From the NCBI GenBank assembly GCA_033977485.1, contig CM066983.1, positions 62,677,010 to 62,741,009 of the forward strand: a stretch of DNA of 64,000 bases, read 5' to 3'. The translations under genes and the position numbers were made by a program. Each line of letters starts with the position of its first letter. Position 1 is the stretch's first letter. Shown piece after piece: positions 22,025 through 34,222 of the stretch. The DNA is from Hydrangea macrophylla. Taxonomy: Eukaryota; Streptophyta; Magnoliopsida; Cornales; Hydrangeaceae. The notes under the pieces are model-generated. The model saw only the letters and a program-made list of their open reading frames with translations, did not search any database and was not told where the DNA came from.

Positions 22025-23600
22025 TCATCTCATCTCATCCTCCCGTTTCCATGTAGCCTCTTCAACAGAATGATTCCGCCACAAAACCATAACCAATGGA
22101 ATAGTCTTGGTCCTCAGAACTTGAACTTTTGTACCGAGAATTCTCACTGGATGTTCTATGTAAGTCAAGTCTCCCCGAATTTCCAACGGTTCTGGCATGA
22201 TGAATGACGTGAATCTGATACACAACGTCGCAACATTGATATGTGGAATACATTATGCACATTCTCCATTTCTTGTGGTAGCTCTAATTGGTATGCTACT
22301 GGTCCAATTCTACCAATAATCTCAAACAGTCCAACATATCTTAGATTCAGTTTCCCACATTTTCAAAACCTTATAATTCCCTTAGTCGGTGACACCTTTA
22401 GAAGCACGTAATCACCCACTTCAAACTCTTTTAGTCTCCTCTTCAAATTTGCGTAACTCTTGTAATGACTTTGAGCTGTTTGTAATAGTTGCTGTATCAA
22501 TTTAACTTTCTCGGTGATTTGTTGAACTATCTCAGGTCCCAACAGTTTCTGTTCTCCTATCTCAGTCCAACAGATCGGTGAATGACATCTACGCCCATAT
22601 AAAGCCTCAATAGGTGCCATTCCAATGCCGGATTAAAAACTATTATTATAAGTAAATTCTGCCAATGATAAGTGTTGTTCCCAATCACCTTTTGAAATCA
22701 AGAATGCAGAGTCTAAGCATATCTTCCAATATCTGAATTATGGAATGCTGTGCTAAAATTCAACTTTGTGCCCGTAGCCTCTTGTAAGCTCTTCTAAAAT
22801 CTTGATGTAAATCTACTATCTCTATCCGAAATAATAGACACTGGAACCCCATGAAGCCTTACAATCTCATGAATATACAATTCTGCCAACTTCGTTGGAT
22901 CATTAATCCTAATCGATAGAAAATGCACAGACTTGGTTAATCGGTCAACGACTACCCAAATACTATCATTTGATCTTCTAGATTTCGGTAAACCTGATAC
23001 AAAATCCATTGCGATGTTTTCCCATTTCCATTTCGGTACTGATCTTCGATGTTCTGCTTTTACCCGTTGACATACCATACACTTTGTTACATGTTCGGCT
23101 ATTTCTCGCTTCATTCTAAACCACCAATAATTCTCTCGTAGATCACGATGCATTTTAGTACTCCCTGGATGAATGGAATATTTGGTATTGTACGCATCTT
23201 CTAGAATCATCTCTTTAATTCCATTGACATCGGGTACACAAATTCGATTTCCATATTTCAATACACCATCTATATAAATGAAATCCAGTTGCTTGCCCTC
23301 TGGTACTCCATCATAAATCTTCCTCAAATTTGGATCTTGAAGTTGTTTCATTCTAATCTCATCCACAAGTGTCGGTTGTGCTATAATAGCTACCATCAAA
23401 ACTCCCTCGGTTCTTAGAATTACTTCAAGTTCCAATCGCTCTATTTCACGAATCAGCTTCTCTTGAGAAGTCAAAGCATAAGCTAAGTTACCGGTTGATT
23501 TTCAGCTCAATGCATCATCCACTGCATTCACTTTCCCTAGGTGATATTGAATCAACAAATCATAATCTTTCATAAAATGTATATACACAATCAGTGCACC
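22025..23600 (-). pseudogene. Chromovirus pol remnant: RNase H end, integrase, chromodomain-like tail
   Basis: Read from 23600 leftward on the minus strand. The RNase H end KDYDLLIQYHLGK…DDALS meets a stop. Integrase (23474-22794) has the HHCC finger (HPGSTKMHRDL … CMVCQRVKAEH) and the first two acidic residues (VVVDRLTKSVHF, ISDRDSRFTSRF). The DDE glutamate region is lost in a frame break at 22620-22790. The frame at 22620-22363 resumes with MAPIEALYGRRCHSPICW and FEVGDYVLLKVSPTKGI, and 22225-22025 holds the chromodomain-like tail (VRILGTKVQVLRTK, LWRNHSVEEATW). Gene order and the tail match Tekay/Del-like chromoviruses. Several frameshifts make it non-functional. Confidence 0.85.
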
Positions 23601-25487
23601 TGTCGTTTCTAGTAATGCATCACTTAGAAATATACACGATCCATATATCTCTTATAAATTTACCAATCATGTAATTCTGCCATGTACCTTAATCTCTGTT
23701 ATTTAAGTTCTAAAATCAAGTTAAAGCACTTGTTTTAAAGAGAAATCATTTTAAACCAGATAACCATTTGAAAACTTGGAACACAGTTCCAATTTAGATA
23801 CCCTTGAAACGTTGACAACTAAAAGTAATACCTTATTCTTTTTATTTTTTTATCTAACAAGAATGCTACTAATCTCGATGTCAAAATAGCTTCCAAAATA
23901 AAAAATTACCAAGGGGAACTAGTTCAAATAAATTCCCTGACTGTCCTTTAAGACTCATTCCAATTCCCAACTCTTTTACTTCTAACTATTACTCCTTTCA
24001 CTAAACATGTACAATAAGCGTACTAAGGCTCTCAATTCTCATTCAACAATTTCATAACTGTCATAAAAAATCTTGCTCGACTCAAATTCAAAATCTGTAA
24101 CCATTTGTTCTTACATTCTATCTTTTCCACAATCAATTTTGAAATTTCTTGCACCTTACAGCTAGGTTCTTAATTTCCTTCGCTCCATGGATACCATTCG
24201 GTACAAAGTATTACACCCATATTCTAATAACCCTTTTTGAATTACTCACTGAGTCCATATAACCATCACGATACCCAATGATGATACGACCCCATAGAGA
24301 ACACAATCCTTGTAACGGCAATCTGATACTATAACACCAAGTTTGGACAATCGACTCAACTCCCCCTTTATTTACATAATTAGTCTACATCGACATCTCA
24401 AATATTCAATAATACCGATTCCATAGTTAATTGTAACTCTGCCCCCATTCAAAGAATAATAAATGATGCACGCCCGTAAAAGTAGCAAATATAATTCCAA
24501 TTAAAAGATTCTTCAACAGATCAATAAGAAATAATAATAAGGTTGAGAGATTCCTTAACACACCCATATAACACGAATGGCCATCTAAACTCAACCCCAA
24601 ATATCCTACCAGTCCAATAAACTTTACGTAATACTTTAATCTCAAGTAATATTCTGAATCCAATAAACACCCCCAAAACCATAACAATTCAATCCCACTA
24701 GATAGAGAATAATAGTTAACAACAGAATATCTAGTCATAATACTCATAATATACCATAAGAAATCTAGAATACCTAGAAACCATAAGTCTCATATCGGAG
24801 AATCAATGGATAATAGAAGATCCACCATAAATAAGAAGATCCAAACACCCAAATGCTTACCAGAAAATAATAGAGAATCTCTACCATTAAAATATTCGAT
24901 TACATAAACTTAAAACAGTTCACCTATGAATCTCAAATCAATTTCAAAACTGTAAGACACCAAATACTGAGCCTCACCTTTCAACAACATACCCACTGTA
25001 CTACTTTATTTCTGTAACTATACACACAGTACCCAATACCTGATAACCTCAAGAAAAGAGTACCCAATACCTGATAACCTCAAGGAATTTCTTCCCATAT
25101 TCAATACACAACTTTATTCAAGTTCAATACCCACCTAGTTATCAGCTTCTATTTGAAACCCCTTTTTTTCACTGTATCTCAATATCTTATTCAAAACTCA
25201 GATTCCCATACATTTCTTTAGCTTCACTGACCTAGCAATTCATTCCTCTCATAAGGCCCGATCACCATCCAGTGGATTCACATGCTAAAATGTAAATATC
25301 ATCTCATACATATTACATGCTTATTCATGTCTTGACATGCAACTACATGACATGTCAATTATATCTCATGCATATATGTATTTTTAAATGCAATTTCATA
25401 ACGTTTCTATAACGTCATAATATCACATCGTTCGCGTCACTCTCAAGTCATCGTCTCTCGTTCCCAAGGCTCTAAATAAACCTATTT
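23601..25487 (-). other. Decayed interior of the chromovirus, no gene recognised
   Basis: This stretch should hold gag, protease and RT but shows only short frames without recognisable motifs. A 32-bp direct duplication around ACCCAATACCTGATAACCTC lies at 25029-25082. Deletion and heavy decay, or replacement by unrelated sequence, both fit. Confidence 0.5.
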
Positions 25488-25499
25488 GCTCTGATACCA
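25488..25499 (-). other. Primer-binding site (initiator tRNA-Met) of the chromovirus
   Basis: TGGTATCAGAGC on the minus strand, 5 nt inside the 5' LTR end at 25505. Confidence 0.85.
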
Positions 25500-25504
25500 C
25501 TAAA

Positions 25505-27833
25505 TGTCATGCCTCGGATCCACACATGCGATCCTAGGACACGTGGCACGCCACCAAGGCCTTCAAACATCAACTTAGGATGCAAAAGTAGGAAAACACG
25601 CACAAATAAACCTTTAATCTAGACAAAACAAGCCCAAGGGCAAAATGGTCATTTGAATTTTTTGTCAGATTTCATCTCAAAAGTTAGCTTTTCAAATAAG
25701 GAACTCAACGTTGAAAACGGCGCATAAATACAAACTCTCTAGACCAAGTTATGCTCATTTAAAACATGAATTTGATTGCCCAAAGTGCTCAAGCATTCTG
25801 CCAAAAGTTTGCTCAAGCAAAATTATTTGTGCTCAATCCAACTTCTGCATAAACAAGTTCTGCCTATATTTAGATCAATCCAACTCTCTGCAGAGATAGC
25901 ACTGCCCAGAGTTAGATCAATCCAACTCTCTGCATAGATAACTCTGCCCAGAGTTAGATCAATCCATCTCAGAGTTAGATCGATCTAACTCTCTGCAGAA
26001 CACAATTTGCTGCTGCTAAAACAAAACTCTGCTAAAAACTTGCTGCTAAAACAAACTCTGATTTGCAAGTTTAAATCATTCCAAATCCAAACCGAATCTC
26101 ATGGAGACTTATAAAAACATTTCAAAATCATTCTAAAACCATTTTAAATCATTCTCATGAGACACCCACATGATTAGAAACATCAAACAAGTTGTGTAAT
26201 GCCATCTCTCCCAAATACTTCCCAATTCTCACAAGTTCAACCAAAACACATGATTCTTGCTCCAAATTCACAATTAATATACACCAAACTATAAAAACAA
26301 GAGTTTGAAAGGTTCCAAAGCTCCGGTTACAACATTTACACGAGTGTTGGAGCGTTAAAACAAGAAAATCACATAATTCACCAAGTTTTAGTACAATCTC
26401 AAGTTAACTATTACAAACTTAGATTCTACACCAACCTATATGTTTTGCTAAAAAATAACTATATACATGAAGCTACTATATGCACAAGCTTCCTCGACTC
26501 CATGAACCCCAAACTCATCTCCCCAGATTCTCGACATCGTGCTCACCTACAATGGTTATTCAATAACCACTACAATATATAAGCTATATGCTTAGTGAGA
26601 GATATCAATCAAGCACATGGATGACATATCAATGTTTATATTCAACTCAACAAATAAAATGATCTCTGGTTAAGCAAGTATTTCGTCCACCACTACCCGC
26701 AAGTTCGCGACTCCCCCAATAGTCCATGGCACAAGCCAATGACTCACGCCTCACACGTTCGGTCCAATGCTGTTGTTGGTAACAGGTGGTCGTCACCACA
26801 AAACAATCTCATGACAGACTCATACGAACTTTCCTTTGACCCAAATAGACAACTAAACATGCTCACATAAACATATCACCATGTTTTTCACAAAATCATA
26901 GCTAAACATGAGTGATTAAGCTAAATAGGCATGTTATTAACACCTAACGAACATAAGCATGAATCTTATCCAAAAAAACAAGATTGAAACCACTCATTTT
27001 TTTCAATTCACTCCTAGTTGAGAAATTAAAGCCCAAATCTACTCCAGTTTCAAATCCTACATGAATTCGACCAACTACGGATTATCGCTCCGAATTGGGT
27101 TGAGAAAATTACGACGATTAAACTCAATAAAATCAGTACCAAAATATAAAATTCACCTCTGTGACTCGGAATCAAAATTGAAAATCGAACGGCGCGTCAA
27201 TCAGCGTCGTAGAACTCCGGCAAAACCCACCCCTCTTTTCTCTCCAACCGACTGAAAAAAGAAGAAGAAGAGATATGGATCTCTTCTATGATTCCCAGCT
27301 CATATATGGTTTTTGATGTTTTATTATGAAACCCACCCATTTTTTGATTATTTCTATTTACACCCCCAACTAGTTTTATAGCTAACTATTTAATCCTCCA
27401 AACTTAAGTAGGTATTTATCTATGTCTCGCGTGGGTCTCATAAGTGGTCCTACATAATTTTATGAAGTTACTAATTAGCCTACAAGTTATACAACGTGTT
27501 CATTTCATTCTCACAAAGGTATCCCAAATAACCGCACAAATGGTCTCTAGCAATAAATTATATATTCCAAACATATAAATATGTCACATAGGCCTTAATG
27601 AACATTTAAGCATATAAGGATAATTCCACAATCTCGTCCCATTACAATGGAACTCCATCAACTCATGTCCCAATTTGGGACTGCCACATTTGCTAATATT
27701 GAGTTCCCAACTAGACACCCATAATCACCTAGTGAGCTGAAACCCACTCAGATATGTGTTAATAAGTACCAATTAATTATGTTAATGCATACTAAATCAT
27801 AATTAACGATTAATCGCGGGAGCGGGTGTTGTA
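25505..27833 (-). repeat. 5' LTR of the chromovirus
   Basis: 2329 bp, homologous to 19708-21942 over its whole length with scattered substitutions. It has an extra block of about 125 bp around 26386-26510. The LTR pair is diverged enough to suggest an old insertion; the exact divergence needs an alignment. Confidence 0.88.
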
Positions 27834-28484
27834 TATATAGTGGTATTGGTTGTATCATACAATCCAATCTAGTGTTAAGAAGTTGTAAATTAATTTCAAA
27901 ATATTGTAATTTGGTCCAAACATATTGCAACTGAAAACCACTTTTGATTCTAAAACTGAAGTGAACAAAAGTTGTTTTCAAAGTATAACATTTTGAGACC
28001 TAGATATAGCACTTTGGGACTTGATTACAACATATTTGGACCAAAATCACTATATTAAATGATAGAATTTTTCCATGCATATACATGTATGCTTATTTAT
28101 ATGAGAAGGATATAGAAAGAGAGAGATAAAGAGAGAGAAGGCACAAAGTGCAAGCGTAGAAGACGAAGTGGCAGCAAAGGACATCGACCAAAACTCCATC
28201 ACTTGCGATAGTGGCTACATGCGCCGTCGTGATGATGGTGCAGTTCTTAGTGACACTCCAGAGGGTTGATCAACGGCATTATGACACAACTCTTCACTGT
28301 ACGAATAATACACATACATATATACATACACACACGCATATGCAACCTTGGAGATTGATTTTCTTTAAATTTAAAATAGTAATTCAATTGGTTTTTTTGA
28401 TTTCTCACTCTTTCAAAGCAATAGGAACGACAAAGTTATGGAAAAATTCCATTTTCTAGCAAAAGGCAAACAAAGCTTTTGCAT
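27834..28484. other. No gene recognised
   Basis: AT-rich sequence flanking the chromovirus; its left part is the continuation of 19341-19707. It has an ACAC/ATAC-rich patch at 28309-28340. The frame at 28211-28459 shows no domain. Confidence 0.5.
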
Positions 28485-29200
28485 TCAAAATAATTCTACA
28501 AACGTACTTGTTTACACCCAAAATTCACAATTCAGTCAAGCCATTATGACCGAATTCAATCAGCTCAAAGTGACCGAGTTCATGAACAACAAGCTTGAAG
28601 TTACCACCATAGTGGGTGGTTATTTGTTGATGTGGAATGTTACTTTGCAAAGTGGGTGATTTTTGCTATTCTCAAAGACACGTGGATGATTGGTATATAG
28701 AAAATGGGAAGTTAATTCTTGAGTGGGTGATATGCTAGCTCATGAATAAGCCACTCAAAGGGTTAAGATATGCTGGATCATGGGTGGTTATTTGTAGTTA
28801 TTTTTTAATATCTATAAAAGACACCACCAGCCAAACAAAAGGCCCAACGTTTGTATTATAAAAGCATTCATAACAGCATCCAGTAGTATAGATTTCAATT
28901 CCTGTTTCTAGGTTTTTGTATCTTTCAACTTTCCAACGTTTGCATTTCTGCTGCATCAATGGAAATGAAGTTCCATGCAATTTCTAAGGTACTTTCAACC
29001 TGACCTTAGCAATTATCAAACTTGTATGCCTCAATGCTATTTGAGATTTTTTAGTAGGTTTAATTCTTGCTTATTGTACACAATCATCTGATTCTAAGTC
29101 AATTTCATTCACAATTCACAGAATTACTTGTTCACAATCACACACTGAATCCTGGTGGATTTTGGCACGTCCTAACACAAATTAAAATTAGCTGTAAACA
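28485..29200 (+). mobile_element. LTR-A of a three-LTR non-autonomous retroelement array
   Basis: This block recurs as LTR-B (35522-36382) and LTR-C (48580-49201). All share TTTACACCC, the promoter-like TCTATAAAAGACACC (28810 here), TTCTAGGTTTTTGTATCTTTCAA, and the end GGCACG(T/C)CCTAACACAAATTAAA…GAACA. In A and B the sequence after the end is TTTTTG(A/G)CATG, which in A continues GCCCGGTGGG, a primer-binding-site-like segment seen in Tat-type elements; after C it is unrelated. That places the LTR end at about 29200. The left part of A is not homologous to B and C, so A is truncated or diverged on the left. Confidence 0.65.
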
Positions 29201-30148
29201 TTTTTGACATGCCCGGTGGGTGGATACACTGAATCCGAGTGATGAAAATATGTTTCATGATGTATGGATGGATTCGCTTCTACAATAACTAGATTTGTTG
29301 GTGAGACACAATGATGAACAAGCTTGAAATGAAATTTATCGTCTTGACTATGATAAATTCACAATTTGTAGCAAGTTACTACGACAGGTGGTTTTGCAAC
29401 CTTGGATCTCGCAAGCACTTTTTCAGCACCATGACTACAAGACATGCCAATATAATGATGTAATCGGTCATCTTTATGCCAAGATTAGCCATCTTGAGAC
29501 CGACAAGCAGTTTTATATCCATGAAATCGGCCTCCAAAAATTATCAATTGTGTCTGAGCCACCACCCGGGGAGGCAAGGTAATTCTTTCATGTCTTTAGA
29601 TAATTTTCTATCCGGTATTTGGATGACACAAACAAGTGGTTTATCAAATTTTCCGCTCAGGCGTCAAAACAACAAAAAATTGATTTGTTGTGACAAGACG
29701 AAAAATTCCATTTTGGCTAAAGAGCCCCACCCTAAAGATGAAGAATGAAAATAACTTGAGGGGCAAGATCTCCATAGGCCAATTGATTTCCTTTTGGCCG
29801 ATGAATGTCTGGAATTTTTTGAACAAATTTCTTTGAAAAATCTTGCTATTGAAGAGTTAGTTCAAAATTTTCGTTATCATCATGATGGCCGAAATTGAAT
29901 TCTTTAAAAAAAGTCTATTAATTATTTGGCTTTTGTAGATTTTAATACTCATTGACTTTGTGGAGGCCATCAAAAAATTGTTTTGGCCCTACGGTTGTTT
30001 ATATTCCAGTATTATTATGAAAATAAAAAATAAAAAATTTATTGATCGAAGTTGGATTTTAATTCCGTCACTTTTGCTAATTGGCCAAATTTGACCCATG
30101 TATATTGGCACATAACCGTGGAGAATTGACAAAAGTTCAAATAATTGT

Positions 30149-30789
30149 TGATGATGCCAAAAATTGGTAAGAGTAGAGTACAGCAATTTTAGGGGAGAGA
30201 GAGGAAGAGTGAGAGAGAGACTATTTTTTGTATGTGGTTCAGCCCTGTTAATGAAGGTACCTACGTCCACGGGTGTGTCTTAGCACGTTCACTAGCAGAT
30301 CACCAGCGGGCCTGGTGAGCCAGCAAAGAAGGGCGGCACTACCAGTAATACCGGCCGGGTGTATGCGTATAATGGTGAATTTTATAGAGGTGCTGTGTAG
30401 ACTACAGAATTGGCCGCCCCTTTAATGGGGGTGAGAGGTCTCTTTTATAGATGTAAGAGACCTACTCATACATGGATAAGGAAATATAATCCTATTGATA
30501 TAGATTGGCATTAATTATGAGGATTTCCTAATTGGATTAGGAAATAGCTTGCACTTTCCATTAGTCTTCTAGCTTGAGTAGGAAACTGCCCGTAATGCTC
30601 GGGATCATGCCTGTGGGCCCGGATGGGCTGTTCCCACGGTGGGATGTGCCTGTGCGGTTTTCCCGACCTGTTGGCCGGGTCGTAGATGAACCGCTCGGGA
30701 TGATGTTTGTCCGAGGAGTTGTGCATGATTTGACTGGCTGCTGATTTGAACCGCTTGGTCATAGGATAGAGCCAATTTTGGGTGTATCA
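30149..30789 (-). repeat. 3' LTR of the small Tat element
   Basis: 641 bp; differs from the right LTR (639 bp) by few substitutions and small indels by eye, indicating a recent insertion. Confidence 0.92.
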
Positions 30790-31652
30790 GCTGCCCCCCA
30801 TTTCCAAGGTTGGCCAGATGCTATATCGGGGCAAGTTTGGAAATCAGTTTGATGTTACTTGCCACTGTCTGAGTGCTTCGAGAAGCTGCATCGGGGCTTC
30901 TGAGCCTGGTGAGTCCTCGGGAACTGACTGAGAGTTAAGACCCAGCCTAGCTCGGGACCTTTAGGTGCTCGGGAACTGACCGGGAGTTGAGACCCGGCCT
31001 AATTCGGAGTCTTTGAATGCTCGGGAAGTGACCGAGAGTTGAGACTCGGCCTACTTCGGAGTCTCTTTTTTTTTTCTTGAGTTAGCTCCCAGGATGGTTA
31101 TCTTCTGCCCGTAAACCTTCGTCAAGGGTGTGGGTAGGAGGATTTTACCATGTTGGAAAATCCGACCTAAAGTGTATTGCTCTAGGGTCCTTTTTTTTGC
31201 TAACTCCCCAGGATGGTTGTCTTCCGCCCGGCCAGCCTTCGTCAAGACTGTTGGGAGAAGAGCTTAACCATGTTGGTGGAGCCGACCTAAATCACGTTGC
31301 TTTAGGGTCCTTTTGCTCCTCTATCGTCGGCCAACCTAAGAGATTTTAGTCACCTCTATCGTCGGTTTGGACCTAAGTGGAGTTAATGTCTCTAAGTACT
31401 GTAGGTGCTCGGGTTGTCCAAGATTTTGACTTGGTTATCCGCGAGGCCTGTAAATACCCGGTGTGATTACCTGTTTAGTTCACTGCGCCGTCTTGCCCCC
31501 CAAGCTTTCGCTAAGATGAGGGTCTTACAGAGGCTATGATCTGTAGGTAACCGACCTGGAACATGGTGGTTGCAGGGTCTTTTGAAGCTTGCCATCGTCG
31601 GCCACCTAGAGGGTTTACCCCCATCGTCGGTTGGACCTAAGCGAAGCCGGTG

Positions 31653-31830
31653 CCTCGGGCGTGACCCTGAGGTCTTTGGTGCCTGGGTTCGGAGCCCGAG
31701 GTCTTTTTAGTGCCTGAGTTCAGAGCTCGAGGTCTTTTGAGTGCCTGGGTTTGGAGCCCGAGGTCTTTTTTGTGCCTCGGGGTTTGGTCCGAGGTCTTTG
31801 CATGCCTCGGGGTCGAGCCCGATGTCTTTA
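31653..31830. repeat. ~30-bp tandem repeat in the 3' region of the small Tat element
   Basis: Six units of GTGCCT(C/G)GG(G/T)TT…GAGCCCGAGGTCTTTT. Related units lie at 41490-41590 in the large Tat element. Tandem repeats between coding region and 3' LTR are a known trait of the Tat lineage. Confidence 0.85.
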
Positions 31831-32034
31831 GATGAGCTCTCTGACAATCGATGGAGCCTCATATGGTGATCAAGCAAGTACCACTGCAGTCGGGCTATTC
31901 TAGACCGATGGAGACAGGAGGTCGGATCAGGATCGTCGGAATCCAGATTTCTCTGTGCTGGAGGCAAAGTCGGAACTGCTTGATCCTGACTGGTGTGAAC
32001 TTAAGGTCGTGTCAGGGTGGCCGGACTCAGACCA

Positions 32035-33243
32035 CTATGAACTGAAAGAACTGTCTGAACTCCCGGGCTGATCTCGCTTTCGCTTACTTCTGGAGGACTT
32101 GTCGCTTTCTTGCCCGGGGTCTTTGATCTTCAGAAAGTCTTCAGTGTCAATGTATTTTCCAACCCTCTCTGCGAGTTCGACCAAGGTTACCGGTCGGTTT
32201 CTGTGGAATGACGCGGCGCACTTGGTGTGTTGAACTCCCGAGCAGAAGGCTATGATGGCGATTGTTTCGTTCAGATTGCAAATTTGAAGCTTCTGTTGGT
32301 TGAACCGGTCGGTGAACTCCTTGGGGGACTCATTATTCCGTTGTCTGACTGTCAATAGCTGCATGTCTGGCTTTGGCCGTTCATGCATACCGGCGAACTG
32401 GTTGATGAACTGCTTGCTGAGTTGTTTGAAACTACAGACCGATCGGGGCTCCAAGGAGTAGAACCACTGCATGGCAGGGCCTTTCAAAGTGCTGGGAAAG
32501 CCTAGGCAGTGTAGTTCATCGGAGTTGGTGACTAGGGCCATCTGAGCCTTATAGGTCCGGACGTGGTCGACCGGGCTTCCCAAGCCGTTATAGGGATCTA
32601 GGCGAGGCTGCTTAAATTTGTGCAGGATGGCAAACCTCGTGATCTGGCTGGAGAACGGTGACTCTGTCTCGGCATTGGCCTGATTCCGAGCGCGGGTTTA
32701 ACCAAGCTTCTTGGCCACTCCATCTATCTGCTTCTGCAAGTCTTTGATTCGGGCTTCCACTCCTGCCCGACCGGTATCTGAGGAACTAGTCGGGTTGGTG
32801 GAAGATGCTTCTTCATGGCGGGGTGCTGTCCTCTGGGATCGGGCTCGGCTATGACTCCGGGTAACCGTATCCCCAGGGACGACTCGGCTCTTGATCGAGT
32901 GACCCTGGACTGATTCCCGGGCCATATGCTCCCGCCTTTCCTCTCAGGCAGCACGCCCACTGTTTATGTCTCTGGCATCCTCAATACGGGACGGGTCGGC
33001 TCGGGCACGTTGTCTGGTCCAGATTGGTTCCCGACCGTACGCAACGTTCCCGGCCCCTGGAGGACGGCTTTGCTGGGCTAGCAGGGCTTCGATCTGTCGC
33101 TGGATTTGACGCTGGCCCTCCAAGAGTTGTGTGAGGGTCGCGGTGATCTGCTAAGATGTCATGGCTGCCGCAGCAGGTGCCAGGGCCGAAGGAACATCCC
33201 GGTCGGACTGCTGATCAACCTTCTTACCCTTCTTCGGTGGCAT
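32035..33243 (-). pseudogene. Tat-like gag of the small element (three in-frame stops)
   Basis: The minus ATG at 33243 (MPPKKGKKVDQQ) opens a single frame of about 400 codons to 32035, broken only by three stops (after MTS, GRAA and KKLG). The N-terminus is basic, with a charged spacer and a short coiled-coil-like stretch (VEARIKDLQKQIDGVAKKLG). The C-terminal half is a retrotransposon gag core: PVDHVRTYKAQMAL, FPSTLKGPAMQWFYSLEP, LSKQFINQFAGM, RQRNNESPKEFTDRFNQQKL and ELAERVGKYIDTEDFLK, then a Lys/Ser-rich tail. No zinc knuckle is seen. The first stop replaces a Glu codon found in the homologous gag at 47177. The long undisturbed frame suggests recent inactivation. Confidence 0.88.
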
Positions 33244-33305
33244 GACGATCAGTCAAGAGATTTGTTGATGAAAAGACTTGTCGTTTCCCACAGACGGCGC
33301 CAAAC

Positions 33306-33944
33306 TGATGATGCCAAAAATTGCTAAGAGTAGAGTAGAGCAATTTTAGGGGAGAGAGAGGAATAGTGAGAGAGAGACTATTTTTTGTATGTGGTTCGGC
33401 CCTGTTAATGAAGATACCTACATACACGGGTGTGTCTTAGCACGTTTACTAGCAGATCACCGGCGGGCCTGGTGAGCCAACAAAGAAGGACGGCACTACC
33501 AGTAATACCGGCTGGGTGTATGCGTATAATGGTGAATTTTATAGAGGTGCTGTGTAGACTACAGAATTGGCCGCCCCTTCAATGGGGGGTGAGAGGTCTC
33601 TTTTATAGATGTAAGAGACCTACTCATACATGGATAAGGAAATATAATCCTATTGATATAAATTGGAATTAATTATGGGGATTTCCTAATTGGATTAGGA
33701 AATAGCTTGCACTTTCCATTAGTCTTCTAGCTTGAGTAGGAAACTGCCCGTAATGCTCGGGATCATGCCTGTGGGCCCGGATGGGCTGTTCCCGCGGTGG
33801 GATGTGCCTGTGCAGTTTTCCCGACCTGTTCGGGTCGTAGATGAACCGCTCGGGATGATGTTTATCCGAGGAGTTGTGCATGATTTGACTGGCTGCTGAT
33901 TTGAACCGCTTGGTCATAGGATAGAGCCAATTTTGGGTGTATCA
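33306..33944 (-). repeat. 5' LTR of the small Tat element
   Basis: 639 bp. The adjoining primer-binding site lies at about 33286-33304. Confidence 0.92.
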
Positions 33945-34222
33945 ATTGTGGTCCAATATTCAGTGTCTAGCAAGCGGAGTAAGAGAAGTGGAGTGTGTTT
34001 GATGATTTCCATGGATGTCATGATTTGATCAACATTTGATGTAGCGTTTGATCAAGAAAAGCCAATTGATTTGATTGGTCATTCGGCCATGTTTATGGAC
34101 AAAACATGACTGGGTCAATTGGTAATGATCAGACCGATTGCAAATTGGACTGGTTTCCTACAGTTGGCTCTCCAAGCTTGATTGAATTGTGGACCCGAGG
34201 ATATAAAGATTCAACTTCACTG

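Larger units (their letters stand above)
19708..27833 (-). mobile_element. Complete minus-strand Ty3/gypsy chromovirus, internally decayed, TSD TATAT
   Basis: Two long direct repeats (19708-21942 and 25505-27833) are the LTRs. On the minus strand they start TGTAACACCC (worn to TACAACACCC in the right copy) and end GGATCCGAGGCATGACA. TATAT lies at 19703-19707 and again at 27834-27838, a fitting 5-bp duplication, though low in complexity. The primer-binding site (25488-25499) pairs with initiator tRNA-Met, and a purine tract (AAGGAGGGGAGAGA, minus) adjoins the 3' LTR. The interior is only 3.56 kb and keeps RNase H end, integrase and chromodomain-like tail; gag, protease and RT are not recognisable between 23600 and 25487. 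It therefore could not move by itself now. Confidence 0.88.
30149..33944 (-). mobile_element. Small non-autonomous Tat-like element, gag only, TSD ATTGT
   Basis: Near-identical LTRs (30149-30789, 33306-33944; TGATGATGCC…GGGTGTATCA) bound 3796 bp. ATTGT is duplicated at 30144-30148 and 33945-33949. Orientation is minus: the purine tract (AAATGGGGGGCAGC, minus) adjoins the left LTR, and the primer-binding site (TTTGGCGCCGTCTGTGGGAA, minus) adjoins the right. The interior carries only a broken gag and a 3' region with 30-bp repeats; no protease, RT or integrase is present. Uninterrupted copies of the insertion site survive at 48061 and 48270 (AAATAATTGTGGTCCAATATTC). Primer site, purine tract and gag match the 10.6-kb element at 37244, a likely source of enzymes. 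Confidence 0.93.
29201..34222 (+). mobile_element. Interior 1 of the array, interrupted by a Tat element
   Basis: Interior sequence without known retroelement domains, split at 30148/33945 by the small Tat element. A conserved but broken frame (29320-29900) has the unrecognised protein-like blocks DYDKFTICSKLLRQVVLQPWI, FQHHDYKTCQYND and IGHLYAKISHLETDKQFYIHEIG. The same blocks recur in interior 2, so a coding region existed before duplication. Its function is unknown. After the insertion the sequence continues with GGTCCAATATTCAGTG … GACCCGAGGATATAAAGATTCAAC. Confidence 0.55.

Noticed and set aside
22025..23600. Integrase region as an active gene
   Set aside because: Frame breaks remove the catalytic Glu region and RNase H ends in a stop.
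31653..31830. CRISPR-like short repeats
   Set aside because: Contiguous 30-bp units without spacers in the 3' region of a Tat element.
32035..33243. Stops in the small Tat gag as evidence of C-to-T decay
   Set aside because: Any stop codon is one C-to-T step from a sense codon, and the first replaces a Glu codon in the homologue, which is not a C-to-T change.
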